The notes under the pieces: model-generated
What the model saw: the letters and a program-made list of their open reading frames with translations, nothing else
Databases searched by the model: none
Told to the model about the DNA's origin: nothing
Position numbers and translations under genes: made by a program
Shown: one piece after another, positions 35,380 through 43,516 of the stretch
How positions within the stretch are numbered: the first letter of the stretch is position 1
Layout of the letters: each line of letters opens with the position of its first letter
Assembly (NCBI GenBank): GCA_963732225.1
Contig: CAVSYR010000005.1
Coordinates: forward strand, 372,001 to 436,000
From: VRUE01 sp963732225
GTDB taxonomy: Bacteria > Actinomycetota > Thermoleophilia > Solirubrobacterales > 70-9
Direction of reading: 5' to 3'
Length of the DNA stretch: 64,000 nt

Positions 35380-36399
35380 ATGAAGCGACTTCGCCGTGGG
35401 GGCCGCGCACTGGCCTCAGCAATCATCCTTGTCGGCATCCTGCCGACCGCGGCGACGGCGGGCCCCGGCCACTTTGCCTTGCCCGCCATGCACTCCTCCG
35501 AATTCACGCTGCCGGCCAGCAACGGCTACCGGCTTCAGGTCGCCGATACCGGTGGGAGGCAGATCTACCTGACCGCAAGGAACGGAGGGTCCTCGGTGAT
35601 TTACGAGGTACAAGGAAGAAAGACCGAGAAAGACGGCATCGAGGCAAGATTCCCCGGCGTGGGCAGGATCTCCGTGCGTTTCGAGCAGATCGGAAAGACC
35701 AAGCACGCGCCGCCCGCTGGCAATTGCCGAGGCGACGGCAACGACACTCGACACGGTGTCTTTCGCGGCGCGATTGTCTTCAATGGCGAAAAGGGCTTTT
35801 CCAGGGCACACGCGAGCCGTGCTCGCGGCACGGTCCACGACTCGGGCAAGGAAATCTGCACTAGAGAAAAGGAAAGGCACGGTGACCCTGGCCTCCACAC
35901 GATCTTCTTGAGCGCTTCGGCGCCCCAGGGCAAGGGCCTGCTCTCCTTTTTTGCGGCGAAGTTCTCCTCGGAGTCGATCCCGGCGGCCGACCAGACCACG
36001 TACGGCGCCTCGCTCTTCCAGTTCAGGGGCCGCATGGGCGTCTATCGCACGCTTTCGCGGAACGCCACCGGCGAGTCATTCGTCCTAGGCGGTCCCAGCG
36101 GCCACCCCACTGCGGCCAGCGTCGCGCCTCCGTCCCCATTTGCCGGCACGGCCGACTTCCAGCTCGATTCCACCTCGACCGCGAAGTGGTTGGGACCGCT
36201 CAGCGTCGACCTGCCAGGCTTTGGCCAGGTCAACCTCGCCGGCCCAAAGTTCTCCGCTGAACTCTGCCTCGACAATCGTCCCTGCTACGGCTCCAGCGAT
36301 GGCCACGGCGCCAACTTCGTAGCCGTCGCCGTTAGCAAGCGGGGAAGGGGGATGTTGCCTAGGGCAGCGGCTCCCAGTCCCAGGCCTTTGCCGAGGTAA
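35380..36399 (+). CDS. secreted protein of 339 aa, function unknown
   Basis: Signal peptide at residues 1-27 (MKRLRRGGRALASAIILVGI ... TAATAGPG), then a beta-rich soluble region without a family I recognise. Notable segments are YRLQVADTGGRQIYLTARNG, FPGVGRISVRFEQIG and FAGTADFQLDSTSTAKWLGP followed by LSVDLPGFGQVNLAG. Two Cys pairs (NCRGDGND / EICTRE; ELCLDNRPCYG) suggest disulfides in an exported protein. The 3' end overlaps the convergent panB gene by 41 bases; the last ~15 residues are Arg/Pro-rich and possibly fortuitous. Divergent from fmdB. Confidence 0.75.
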   Translation: MKRLRRGGRALASAIILVGILPTAATAGPGHFALPAMHSSEFTLPASNGYRLQVADTGGRQIYLTARNGGSSVIYEVQGRKTEKDGIEARFPGVGRISVRFEQIGKTKHAPPAGNCRGDGNDTRHGVFRGAIVFNGEKGFSRAHASRARGTVHDSGKEICTREKERHGDPGLHTIFLSASAPQGKGLLSFFAAKFSSESIPAADQTTYGASLFQFRGRMGVYRTLSRNATGESFVLGGPSGHPTAASVAPPSPFAGTADFQLDSTSTAKWLGPLSVDLPGFGQVNLAGPKFSAELCLDNRPCYGSSDGHGANFVAVAVSKRGRGMLPRAAAPSPRPLPR

Positions 36400-37294
36400 G
36401 GCTCTCCTGGTCGAGGTAGTGCCTGAACTCCGATAGCTCGGCGGGCTCGATGCCGTAGACGTGGTCGGGTTCGGGGAAGTGGGCGCTGCGGACCTCGGCG
36501 ACGTACTGATTCATGCCGGTGACCATCTGGTTGTGGATGTCGGCGTATTGCTTGACGAATTTGGCCATGCGGCCGGTGGTGATGCCGAGCAGGTCGTGGA
36601 AGACGAGGACCTGGCCGGCGGTGGCGGGACCGGCGCCGATGCCGATCGTCGGGATCTCGAGCTTCTCGACGATCGCCTCGGTGACGGCGGCGGGAACCGC
36701 CTCGAAGACGATCGCGAAGCAGCCAACCGCCTGCAGGGCGAGGGCGTCCTCGCAGAGCTGGATCGCGCTCTGGGCGGTCTTGCCCTGGGCCTTGTAGCCG
36801 CCGAGGGCGGTCGCGGTCTGGGGGGTGAGGCCGACGTGACCCATCACCGGGATGCCGGAGCGGACGATCGCGCGGGCGCGCTCGATCGAGATCCCCCCCG
36901 CCTCGAGCTTGACGGTCTGACAACCGGTCTCCTTGACCAGGCGCTGAGCGTTCTGGATTGCCAGCTCGTTGCTCGACTCGTAGCTGCCCATCGGCATGTC
37001 GCCGACCATCAGCGGCGTCTTCAGGCCACGGCGCACGGCCTTGCCGAGGACGAGCATCTCCTCCAGCGTCACCGCCTCGGTGCCACTGTGGCCGAGCACG
37101 ACGTTTGCGGCCGAGTCGCCGACGAGGACGATGTCGACACCGGCCTCCTCCGCCACCTTGGCCGAGGGGAAGTCGTAGGCGGTGACCATCGCGATCGGTT
37201 CGCCCTTCTCCTTCATCTCGGCCAGCCGCGGCAGGCTCACCGGCGGACGATCGGCCGGCGGTGGCGCGGTGTGCGAGCGGGCACCGGAGCTCAT
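36359..37294 (-). CDS. panB: ketopantoate hydroxymethyltransferase
   Basis: Forms ketopantoate from alpha-ketoisovalerate and methylene-THF, first committed step of pantothenate synthesis. 311 residues: MVTAYDFPSAKVAEEAGVD, LVGDSAANVVLGHSGT, MPMGSYESS, VKLEAGG, GHVGLTPQTATALGGYKAQG and TIGIGAGPATAGQVLVFHDL. Start ATG overlaps the panD stop by ATGA. The N-terminus has ~15 extra residues. With panD and panC it gives the three pantothenate-specific enzymes in one transcript, panC-panD-panB. Confidence 0.97.
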   Translation of the reverse strand: MSSGARSHTAPPPADRPPVSLPRLAEMKEKGEPIAMVTAYDFPSAKVAEEAGVDIVLVGDSAANVVLGHSGTEAVTLEEMLVLGKAVRRGLKTPLMVGDMPMGSYESSNELAIQNAQRLVKETGCQTVKLEAGGISIERARAIVRSGIPVMGHVGLTPQTATALGGYKAQGKTAQSAIQLCEDALALQAVGCFAIVFEAVPAAVTEAIVEKLEIPTIGIGAGPATAGQVLVFHDLLGITTGRMAKFVKQYADIHNQMVTGMNQYVAEVRSAHFPEPDHVYGIEPAELSEFRHYLDQESLTSAKAWDWEPLP

Positions 37295-37704
37295 CAGGCA
37301 ATCTCCGCTTCGACCGCGGGCTGCTCGGCGAGCAGCACCTCGGGGTGGCTGTCGACGGCGACGATCTCGTTGCTCTCGGCGACGTGGACGACGACCGGCG
37401 AGTAGGTCTCGAGGTCGCTCTCGTCGTAGGCGCCGAAGGTGCCGACGATGATCTTGTGGCCGGGGCGGGTCAGGTGAGCGGCGGCGCCGTTGACCTGCAT
37501 CGTGCCCGAGCCGGGCTCACCGTCGATCACGTAGGTGACGAAGCGGGCGCCGTTGTCGATGTCCCAGACGTGGACCTGCTCGTTGGTGATCATGTCCGCG
37601 GCGGCCATCAGCTCGGTGTCGATCGTGATGCTGCCGACGTAGTCGACGTCACAGTCGGTCACCGTTGCCCGGTGGATCTTGGACTTGAGCATCTGCCTCT
37701 GCAT
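37294..37704 (-). CDS. panD: aspartate 1-decarboxylase (pyruvoyl enzyme)
   Basis: Makes beta-alanine from aspartate. 136 residues; the self-processing site is the Gly-Ser in YVGSITID (cleavage before Ser25 in family numbering), preceded by MLKSKIHRATVT and followed by NGARFVTYVIDGEPGSGTMQ and NGAAAHLTRPGHKIIV. Typical length is 125-140. It lies 31 bases after panC. Confidence 0.97.
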   Translation of the reverse strand: MQRQMLKSKIHRATVTDCDVDYVGSITIDTELMAAADMITNEQVHVWDIDNGARFVTYVIDGEPGSGTMQVNGAAAHLTRPGHKIIVGTFGAYDESDLETYSPVVVHVAESNEIVAVDSHPEVLLAEQPAVEAEIA

Positions 37705-37735
37705 CAGTTCTCCTGTCAGCTCATGGGGTCAAGGG

Positions 37736-38638
37736 TCAAGGCTCGATGAGGACGTTGTCGATCAGGCGAGCGCCACCCACCCGGGCGGCGATCGCGATCA
37801 GCACCGGCCGGTTGCCCAGCTCGGTGACGGGGGAAAGGTCTTCGGCGTCGCGCGCCTCGAGGTACTCGGGCTCGATCCCGCCAGCGCGCAGCTCAGCCCG
37901 AGCGGCTTCGAGCCCGGCCGGGAGGCCCTCCACCGGAGCGCTCGCCTCGGCAGCGGCCAGGGCGCGCGAAAGCGCAGTCGCGCGGTCGCGGTCGCGCGGC
38001 TCCAGATAAGCGTTGCGGGAGCTCATCGCCAGGCCGTCGGGCTCGCGCACGGTCGGCAGAACCTCGATGCGCAGCGGGAAGTCAAGGTCATTGACCATGC
38101 GACGAATAACGGCGACCTGCTGCGCGTCCTTCTGGCCGAAGTAGGCGACATCCGGCCCAATCGAGTTGAAGAGCTTGGCGACGACGGTGGTGACGCCGCG
38201 GAAGTGCTCGGGCCCGCGGCGCGACGGATCGCCGTCGAGCACGCCGGTCAGGTCGCCCTCGACCGCGACGTAGGTGGCGAAGCCATCGGGGTAGACCTCC
38301 TCCACCGGCGGCGCGTAGACAAAGTCGGCGCCGGCCTCGGCCGCCAGCCTCAGGTCACGCTCCTCGTCGCGCGGGTAGCGATCGAGGTCCTCGCCAGGGC
38401 CGAACTGGGTCGGGTTGACGAAGAGGCTCATGACGACGACGTCGCACTCGGCGCGAGCGGCGCGCAAGAGCGAGAGGTGGCCCTCGTGGAGGTAGCCCAT
38501 GGTCGGCACCAGGCCGATCGCGCTGCCCTCTCGACGAGCTGGCGCCAGGGCAGCGCGGAGCCGATCCTTGCCGCGAAGGAGCTTCACGTCGCTTTGTGCG
38601 TGTGCGGGAGCGAGTTCGACGAGGTCCATTTGGTCCAT
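37736..38638 (-). CDS. panC: pantothenate synthetase
   Basis: ATP-dependent condensation of pantoate with beta-alanine. 300 residues: LVPTMGYLHEGHLSLLRAAR (HIGH-type), VMSLFVNPTQFGPGEDLDRY, HFRGVTTVVAKLFN, AYFGQKDAQQVAVIRRMV and the KMSKS-like GLAMSSRNAYL. The N-terminus carries ~17 extra residues before the usual start. First gene of panC-panD-panB, with a TATAAT box 27 to 32 bases upstream of its ATG. Confidence 0.97.
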   Translation of the reverse strand: MDQMDLVELAPAHAQSDVKLLRGKDRLRAALAPARREGSAIGLVPTMGYLHEGHLSLLRAARAECDVVVMSLFVNPTQFGPGEDLDRYPRDEERDLRLAAEAGADFVYAPPVEEVYPDGFATYVAVEGDLTGVLDGDPSRRGPEHFRGVTTVVAKLFNSIGPDVAYFGQKDAQQVAVIRRMVNDLDFPLRIEVLPTVREPDGLAMSSRNAYLEPRDRDRATALSRALAAAEASAPVEGLPAGLEAARAELRAGGIEPEYLEARDAEDLSPVTELGNRPVLIAIAARVGGARLIDNVLIEP

Positions 38639-38664
38639 GCCCTTCGGGTCACGGCCGTCGCCCG

Positions 38665-38670
38665 ATTATA
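38665..38670 (-). promoter_or_regulatory. -10 element of the panCDB promoter
   Basis: Minus-strand TATAAT, a perfect sigma-A -10 box, in a 107-base AT-richer gap. A -35 at 17 bases spacing (38693-38688, TCGTAA) is weak. Transcription would start about 20 bases before the panC ATG. Upstream, 38695-38699 (gcctt) and 38708-38712 (aaggc) form a small hairpin that may end the upstream PLD operon. Confidence 0.6.
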
Positions 38671-38745
38671 GAGATAGGCGCACGCCTTTACGACGCCTTG
38701 ATCACAGAAGGCAGGATTCGCTCAACGAGCGGCGGTTAAGGTCGC

Positions 38746-40431
38746 TTACTCGCCCAGCCAGAAGGACAGCTCGCGCTGCTTTGCTGCGGCATCTTTGCCG
38801 CTGTAGTAGGCCTCCTGCCAGGCTTTCCCGTCTTCGGGGCCCTGCCAGTCTTTGCCATCCGCCTTCGCTTTCTGGGAGCGAACGTAACGCCAGCGGTAGG
38901 CGTTGTAGACGGAGATGATGTGGGTCGCGTAGGCGGCGGCGAGCTGCGGCACGCCCGCGATCAGGTTGAGGTTGTCGTCGTTCTTGCCGCTGGCCCGTGG
39001 GCCGAGGTTGTGGGAGCCCGTCATCACCACCGGCTTCGGCCCGAACGGGTCGAGCACGACGACCTTCGAGTGGATCATCACCAGGCTGAGCCGGTCGATC
39101 TCTTTTTCCCAGGCGGCGAAGCGCGAGTCGACCTTGCTCGGCAGGACGATGTCGGGATCCGCTTCGTCGAGCTGACCGCGATGGATCAGGTCGACCAGGG
39201 CCGGGTCTTTGGAGCCGGCCTCGGGGTCCTGATTGAGAATTCCGTGCACGTAGAGCGAGTCGCCACCGTCGGCTTCATCGGCGCCGACCCGATCCATGAT
39301 CGCGTTGAAGAGGGTGCCTTTGCGGCCCGGGTTGAAGAACTCGAAGAGGATGCCGCGCTCGGCCGCCGCGATCAGCCCGCGCGCCTCGGCTAGGTCGACT
39401 TCTTTGTGCACCGGCACGAACCAGGTACCGATGTTCCCTTTACCGACCTGAGCGGAGCGTTTTGAGCCGTTGCCGTCGACCAGTTTCGGTGGGAACTCAT
39501 CACCCGATTCCAACAGCGCGTCCCACTGTGCTTTGTAGTAGCCGGCGATGTCGGCGCTCTCGATCCGCAGGCCGTTGTTGACCTGCGTGCAGAGCCCGGT
39601 CATCGTCCAGTTGGTCGAACCGGTCCAAGTCAGCCGTGGCGAGGCCGCCGGCTCGCAGACGACGAGGAACTTGTTGTGGGCGAGGCGGCTGCCGGTCATC
39701 CTTTTGTGCACGTCGACTTTGGCGGCTTCGAGAGTCCCGCGCGCCTCTTTGTTCTCGTCGTCGTGGTCGGCGCCGTTGGCGAGGATCACGTGCGCGCGCG
39801 GACCGAGGGCGCAGAGGTCCGCGACCAACTCCGGATCGTCGAGCTCGAACAACGCTGCGTAGATCTCCGCTTTCGAGCTCGACTTCGCGTCGGTGAGGAC
39901 CCGGCGTAGCGCCGGCCTCAGTTCGCCGGAGAGGTATTCGCGGGTGATGTCGCCCGGCGTGGCGATCATCGTCCGCAGCTTTTTGCCCCACGGTTCCTCA
40001 CCTTTGAGGCGCCTCGCAACCGACTGGGTTGCCAGCACGCCGCGATTGAAGTAGGCGGAAAAGCCGTCGCCGCAATCGGCCGTGACGGCGACGGGATCGC
40101 TCCAGGGGCTGGCTTCGCCGGTGGCCTCTTTGAGCGAACCGGCTTTGCCGACCACCGGCACCACCCTGTAACTGACGGTTTCACCCGAACGGGCAAGCAC
40201 GTCCGCCCAGGCGAATTTCTGGATCGGCCACTCGCTGCTCGGCCGGTGCTCGCCGGGTTTGTGCTCTTCCCCAGCAAAAGGGATGAAGGTGTGTACCGGC
40301 TCCTCCTCCCCACCCTTGGGCTTGCGGTAAAGAGCGAAGCCGCGGCAATCGGGAATCGCTTTCGGGTAGCGCCAAACCACGTAGGTGTCGTCGCAGTTAG
40401 CGTGGGCGATGATCGAGATCAGCTCGCTCAT
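38746..40431 (-). CDS. phospholipase D-like protein with N-terminal FnIII-like domain
   Basis: 561 residues, no signal peptide. Residues 1-115 look like a fibronectin-III fold (TYVVWRYPKAIPDCRGFALYR, ETVSYRVVPVVGK, SPWSDPVAV). Two PLD domains follow. The second has a full motif MIHSKVVVLDPFG with TGSHNLG. The first has LAHNKFLVVCEP with TGSTNWTM, where the Asp of HxKx4D is Cys. Such proteins hydrolyse phosphodiesters of lipids or nucleic acids; substrate unknown. Last gene of the tyrosinase operon, coupled by ATGA to the small membrane gene. The combination with tyrosinase is unusual. Confidence 0.88.
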   Translation of the reverse strand: MSELISIIAHANCDDTYVVWRYPKAIPDCRGFALYRKPKGGEEEPVHTFIPFAGEEHKPGEHRPSSEWPIQKFAWADVLARSGETVSYRVVPVVGKAGSLKEATGEASPWSDPVAVTADCGDGFSAYFNRGVLATQSVARRLKGEEPWGKKLRTMIATPGDITREYLSGELRPALRRVLTDAKSSSKAEIYAALFELDDPELVADLCALGPRAHVILANGADHDDENKEARGTLEAAKVDVHKRMTGSRLAHNKFLVVCEPAASPRLTWTGSTNWTMTGLCTQVNNGLRIESADIAGYYKAQWDALLESGDEFPPKLVDGNGSKRSAQVGKGNIGTWFVPVHKEVDLAEARGLIAAAERGILFEFFNPGRKGTLFNAIMDRVGADEADGGDSLYVHGILNQDPEAGSKDPALVDLIHRGQLDEADPDIVLPSKVDSRFAAWEKEIDRLSLVMIHSKVVVLDPFGPKPVVMTGSHNLGPRASGKNDDNLNLIAGVPQLAAAYATHIISVYNAYRWRYVRSQKAKADGKDWQGPEDGKAWQEAYYSGKDAAAKQRELSFWLGE

Positions 40432-40592
40432 CCCCCTACTCCCAAGCGGCGGCGGGCGAACGAGCGTAGCCGTGAGCGAGTCCTGCGTAGCGCCATGACG
40501 AAGCCGATCGCCGCCAGGTAGATCGCGGCCGGACCGCCAAACGTGAGCAGCGTCTCCTCGATCGGAATACCGGCGATGTGGGCGGCCGGCAT
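40428..40592 (-). CDS. small single-helix membrane protein (54 aa) in tyrosinase operon
   Basis: Starts MPAAHIAGIPIEETLLTFGG, has one hydrophobic helix (PAAIYLAAIGFVMAL, about residues 21-35) and a strongly basic tail (RRTRSRLRSFARRRLG), so a type with N-terminus out is predicted by the positive-inside rule. It begins 11 bases after the preceding gene stop and its TGA overlaps the PLD ATG. Probably a membrane anchor or assembly peptide for the operon products; that is inference. Longer in-frame starts exist but run inside the upstream gene. Confidence 0.65.
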   Translation of the reverse strand: MPAAHIAGIPIEETLLTFGGPAAIYLAAIGFVMALRRTRSRLRSFARRRLGVGG

Positions 40593-40602
40593 CGTCGTCG
40601 GC

Positions 40603-41064
40603 TCAGTCGTAGGTGACGAGCGAGAGGCGTTCGAAGTGGAGGATGTCGCCGACCTCCTCGTCGCGCACGTTGGTCGGCACGACGGTGACGCCAAACTCGG
40701 ACTTGCCGTCGGCGATCGCGCGTTTGACCGCCTCGGTCACCATCACGGCCATCGATTGCGGCGCGAGGTGGTGGACGCTGCGGTAATCGAAGGGGTGGAT
40801 CGGCCCCGGCGGTACCTCGCAGTGGCCCTCGTCACCGAAGCACGGGCCATGGCCGAAGACGTAGAAGGAGCCCGCGTAGCCGGCATCGAGCTCCAGCGGC
40901 GTCGCCGGGGTCGCATTGGGTGCGTCGAAGAAGATCCGGCCCTCGTAGGAATCACCACGATGACCGACACCGTGAAGCTGCAGGTCAGCACGCTGAAACT
41001 CTGGCTGCCCCTCCCAGACCGGCACGGCAAAGGGTTTGTCGGGCGGAGTCGAGTAACGCTCCAT
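40603..41064 (-). CDS. tyrosinase-associated protein, resembles polyphenol oxidase C-terminal (KFDV-like) domain
   Basis: 153 residues from the ATG at 41064 that overlaps the tyrosinase TGA (TGATG). Predicted beta-rich: QRADLQLHGVGHRGDSYEGR, IFFDAPNATPATPLELDAGY, AGSFYVFGHG, SEFGVTVVPTNVRDEEV. The 'AGSFYVFGHG' type strand and its position after tyrosinase resemble the C-terminal shielding domain of plant and bacterial polyphenol oxidases, here as a separate gene. That match is from pattern memory and should be tested. Two Cys (GPCFGDEGHC) could form a disulfide. It may cover the copper site or deliver copper. Confidence 0.65.
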   Translation of the reverse strand: MERYSTPPDKPFAVPVWEGQPEFQRADLQLHGVGHRGDSYEGRIFFDAPNATPATPLELDAGYAGSFYVFGHGPCFGDEGHCEVPPGPIHPFDYRSVHHLAPQSMAVMVTEAVKRAIADGKSEFGVTVVPTNVRDEEVGDILHFERLSLVTYD

Positions 41065-41882
41065 CAGGATTCGACCTCCCGGCTTGCGGTGCTCGCCGCG
41101 TAGTCGTAGCCGAGCGCGTGCGTATCGAGGACGTCGCCGACCGTCAGGTCGAGTCCGCCGCGCAGGATCCTGTGCCAAATGCCCGGCCGTGGGCCGCGGG
41201 CCGAATGTAAGACCTGCCAGAGGTACCAGAGCCGGTCGACCATGGTGTGATGCGCCCAGAAGAGCGGGTCGTAGGCAGCGATAGCAACCATCCCCATCGA
41301 ACCGCCAACCCATTCGTGGACCTTGTTGTGAAGGTGTTCCTCTAGGGCTTTCGAGAAATCGTCGAAGCTTTTGAGCTCAAGGATCCTTTCCACTTCGTCC
41401 CGGGTCGGCAGGCGATTCGGGTTTGCCGGTTCGCGCCAGGTGTGATCTGGCCACCCTCGGGCCCGGGTAGCTTCGGCGATCAGCGGCGGAAAGTCACCGC
41501 CGGCGAGCGGGTTTTCCTTCCCTTCGATGTCCTCATAAATCGCCGGGACGCCACCGCTGGCACGCGTCGTCGTCCAGTCCCACCAGGGCAAGGTCGCGCC
41601 CGGGACTTTGGTCTGCAGGGCAAGCTCGAGCCGGTAGAGATAGGCCCGGTGCCATGGCAGGAAGAGGTTGTCGTATCCGTTTTCGGGTGAGTGCTCGCAT
41701 TTGTTCTTCGGCGCACCGTGCAGTTCGGCCCAAAACCAGAAGCCGTTGGTGTCGTGCAGCTTCTTGATCGCGGCGAACCCTTCGCGCAGGGCTTTGAGCT
41801 GATCGGACCCCAGCTTCTCGGTGCTCTTACGGTGGCGAACGCGGGGTGTCGTCAGGATCGGGGATCGGAGCGGGGTCGCCAA
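41064..41882 (-). CDS. tyrosinase / polyphenol oxidase (type-3 copper)
   Basis: Oxidises phenols to o-diphenols and quinones with a dinuclear copper centre. 272 residues, no signal peptide. CuA ligands are expected in WAELHGAPKNKCEHSPENGY and LFLPWHRAYLYRLE; CuB in LEEHLHNKVHEWVGG and PLFWAHHTMVDRLWYLWQ. The Cys next to the CuA His could form the thioether seen in some enzymes. TTG start with no clear Shine-Dalgarno and a promoter about ten bases upstream, so the transcript may be almost leaderless. First gene of a four-gene coupled operon. Confidence 0.92.
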   Translation of the reverse strand: MATPLRSPILTTPRVRHRKSTEKLGSDQLKALREGFAAIKKLHDTNGFWFWAELHGAPKNKCEHSPENGYDNLFLPWHRAYLYRLELALQTKVPGATLPWWDWTTTRASGGVPAIYEDIEGKENPLAGGDFPPLIAEATRARGWPDHTWREPANPNRLPTRDEVERILELKSFDDFSKALEEHLHNKVHEWVGGSMGMVAIAAYDPLFWAHHTMVDRLWYLWQVLHSARGPRPGIWHRILRGGLDLTVGDVLDTHALGYDYAASTASREVES

Positions 41883-41891
41883 AGCGCCACG

Positions 41892-41921
41892 AACCTATTC
41901 CACTTACTTTGAATATGTCAA
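41892..41921 (-). promoter_or_regulatory. promoter of the tyrosinase-PLD operon
   Basis: Minus-strand TTGACA (41921-41916), a perfect -35, 18 bases from TAGGTT (41897-41892) as -10. The flanking 41898-41945 is the most AT-rich stretch of the region and contains a near-palindrome TTACTTAGTAA (41924-41934) immediately upstream of the -35, a candidate activator or repressor site. Predicted start point is close to the TTG codon. Confidence 0.6.
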
Positions 41922-41957
41922 GTATTACTTAGTAAACACACCGTTATGCGTATAAAG

Positions 41958-42536
41958 TCAGGAGAGATTCACCTCTCCAATCGGCTTTGCCGGAACACCG
42001 GCAGCGATCGTCCCCGGCGAAAGATCACGTGTCACTACCGAGTTCGCACCAATCACACAGCGATCGCCGATGCTCACCCCGCTGGTTACCACGCAGTTGA
42101 CGCCGAACCAACAGTTGGAGCCGATCCTGACCGGGCCCTTGCTGGTGAAGCCTTGCTGGGTGATCGGCGTATCGGGGTCATCGAAACGGTGTGAAGAATC
42201 GCCGACGAAACATCCGTTGGCGAACATCGTGTGATCACCGATCTCGATCGACTCCAGTGCCGCAAGCATCGTGTTTCGATTGAGGAAGCAGTCTTCGCCG
42301 ATCTCGATGCGGGCCGCCGGCGCCAGCGTCAGCCAGCAGCCGGGCTCCAGCAGCGTGCCTTCGCCGATGCGAAGGCGGCCCTCCTCGAGTGCCTCGAGTG
42401 CCTCTCCCTCGAGCGGCTGGCGGATGAAGAAGCCGCCGCTGGCAGCGTGTCGTGCCAGGCGCCAGCGCCGGCCAAGCCGCCGGTTGCGCTCATACCAGCG
42501 CCGCTTCGCCCACCAGATCCGCCATCCCCTCTGCAC
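41958..42536 (-). CDS. left-handed beta-helix acyltransferase (hexapeptide repeat, WbbJ/maltose acetyltransferase type)
   Basis: Transfers acetyl groups to a sugar, likely for surface glycans. 192 residues from GTG at 42536 (MQRGWRIWWAKRRWYERNRR). Hexapeptide repeats from about residue 60: LRIGEGTLLEPGCW, ARIEIGEDCFLNRNTML, IEIGDHTMFANGCFV, then VRIGSNCWFGVNCVV, VSIGDRCVIGANSVVT and the C-terminal cap PGTIAAGVPAKPIG. The putative catalytic His is in GDSSHRFDDPD. The longer upstream frame is Arg/Pro noise overlapping the divergent kinase gene, so I reject it. Confidence 0.88.
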   Translation of the reverse strand: MQRGWRIWWAKRRWYERNRRLGRRWRLARHAASGGFFIRQPLEGEALEALEEGRLRIGEGTLLEPGCWLTLAPAARIEIGEDCFLNRNTMLAALESIEIGDHTMFANGCFVGDSSHRFDDPDTPITQQGFTSKGPVRIGSNCWFGVNCVVTSGVSIGDRCVIGANSVVTRDLSPGTIAAGVPAKPIGEVNLS

Positions 42537-42556
42537 CGGGACATAGACTGACGCAC

Positions 42557-43516
42557 GTGGCTGATCTGCGCGGCGGCATCGACCTTGGCGGCACCAAGAT
42601 CCAGACGGCGATCGTCTCCGCCGGCGGCGAGGTGCTGGGCGAAGCGCGCCACCCAACCCCCACCTCGGGTGGCCCGGAAGACGTCGCCAAGGCGATGGAG
42701 GCCGCCCTGCGCGAGGCGGCCACGGCCGCCGACGTCGAGCCGAGCGAGCTGCAGGGAGTCGGGGTCGGCTCACCGGGCGATGCCGACGGCAAGACCGGCG
42801 TTGTCAGCGGCGCCCGCAACCTGCCCGGTTGGGAGGGCAGCTTCCCGCTCGGTGAGACCCTCTCGAAGGCGCTTGGCGCGCCGGTGCGGATCGGCAATGA
42901 CGTTCAGGTCGCGACCGAAGCCGAGTTCCACCTCGGCGCCGGCCGCCAGTTCCAGAGCCTGATCGGGGTCTTCTGGGGAACCGGCGTCGGCGGCGGCATC
43001 GTCCTCGACGGCAAGCCCTGGCTCGGCCGCGGCGCTGCTGGGGAGATCGGCCACATGGTGGTCAAGCGCGGCGGCGCCAAGTGCCCCTGCGGGCGCAAGG
43101 GCTGCATGGAGGCTTATGCCGGTCGCTCGGCGATGGAAGCCGAGGCGCGCCGCCAGCACGAAGAGGGCACCAAGACCGACCTCTTCAAGCTGATGCGTAA
43201 GCACGAGAAACCGCGATTGACCAGCGGCATCTGGGAGCGAGCCTTGGACCATGGCGACGAGCTCGCCGAGAAGCTGATCGACCGGGCAATCGAGGCACTC
43301 GGCACCGGAGTCGCCTCGGCGATCAACCTGCTCGATCCCGAGGCAGTGATCATCGGCGGCGGCCTGGGCGTGCGCTTTGGCGAGCGCTATATGGACCCGC
43401 TCACCGCGGAGATGGACAAGCACCTCTTCGTCAACGAACGGCCTCCGGCGATCCGCGTCGCCTCGCTCGGCGACCTCGGCGGCGCGATCGGCGCCTCGCT
43501 GCTCTTCGCCAGCTAA
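42557..43516 (+). CDS. ROK-family sugar kinase (glucokinase-like)
   Basis: Phosphorylates a hexose using ATP. 319 residues from GTG at 42557 (VADLRGGIDLGGTKIQTAIV). Motifs: phosphate-1 DLGGTKIQ, GVGSPGDADGKTGVV, catalytic Asp in RIGNDVQVATEAE, ExGH (GEIGHMVV) and the ROK zinc site CPCGRKGCMEAYAG. Divergent from the acetyltransferase with 20 bases between starts. Its 3' end overlaps the convergent ABC permease by four bases; the substrate could be the sugar that transporter brings in. Confidence 0.9.
   Translation: MADLRGGIDLGGTKIQTAIVSAGGEVLGEARHPTPTSGGPEDVAKAMEAALREAATAADVEPSELQGVGVGSPGDADGKTGVVSGARNLPGWEGSFPLGETLSKALGAPVRIGNDVQVATEAEFHLGAGRQFQSLIGVFWGTGVGGGIVLDGKPWLGRGAAGEIGHMVVKRGGAKCPCGRKGCMEAYAGRSAMEAEARRQHEEGTKTDLFKLMRKHEKPRLTSGIWERALDHGDELAEKLIDRAIEALGTGVASAINLLDPEAVIIGGGLGVRFGERYMDPLTAEMDKHLFVNERPPAIRVASLGDLGGAIGASLLFAS

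Noticed and set aside
40593..40694. Longer form of the 54-residue membrane protein
   Set aside because: The extra residues run antisense-like through the tyrosinase-partner gene in a different frame; ATG 40592 follows that gene's stop.
42537..42773. Longer N-terminus for the hexapeptide acyltransferase
   Set aside because: Arg/Pro/Ser noise that is antisense to the ROK kinase gene; GTG 42536 gives a normal-length protein.
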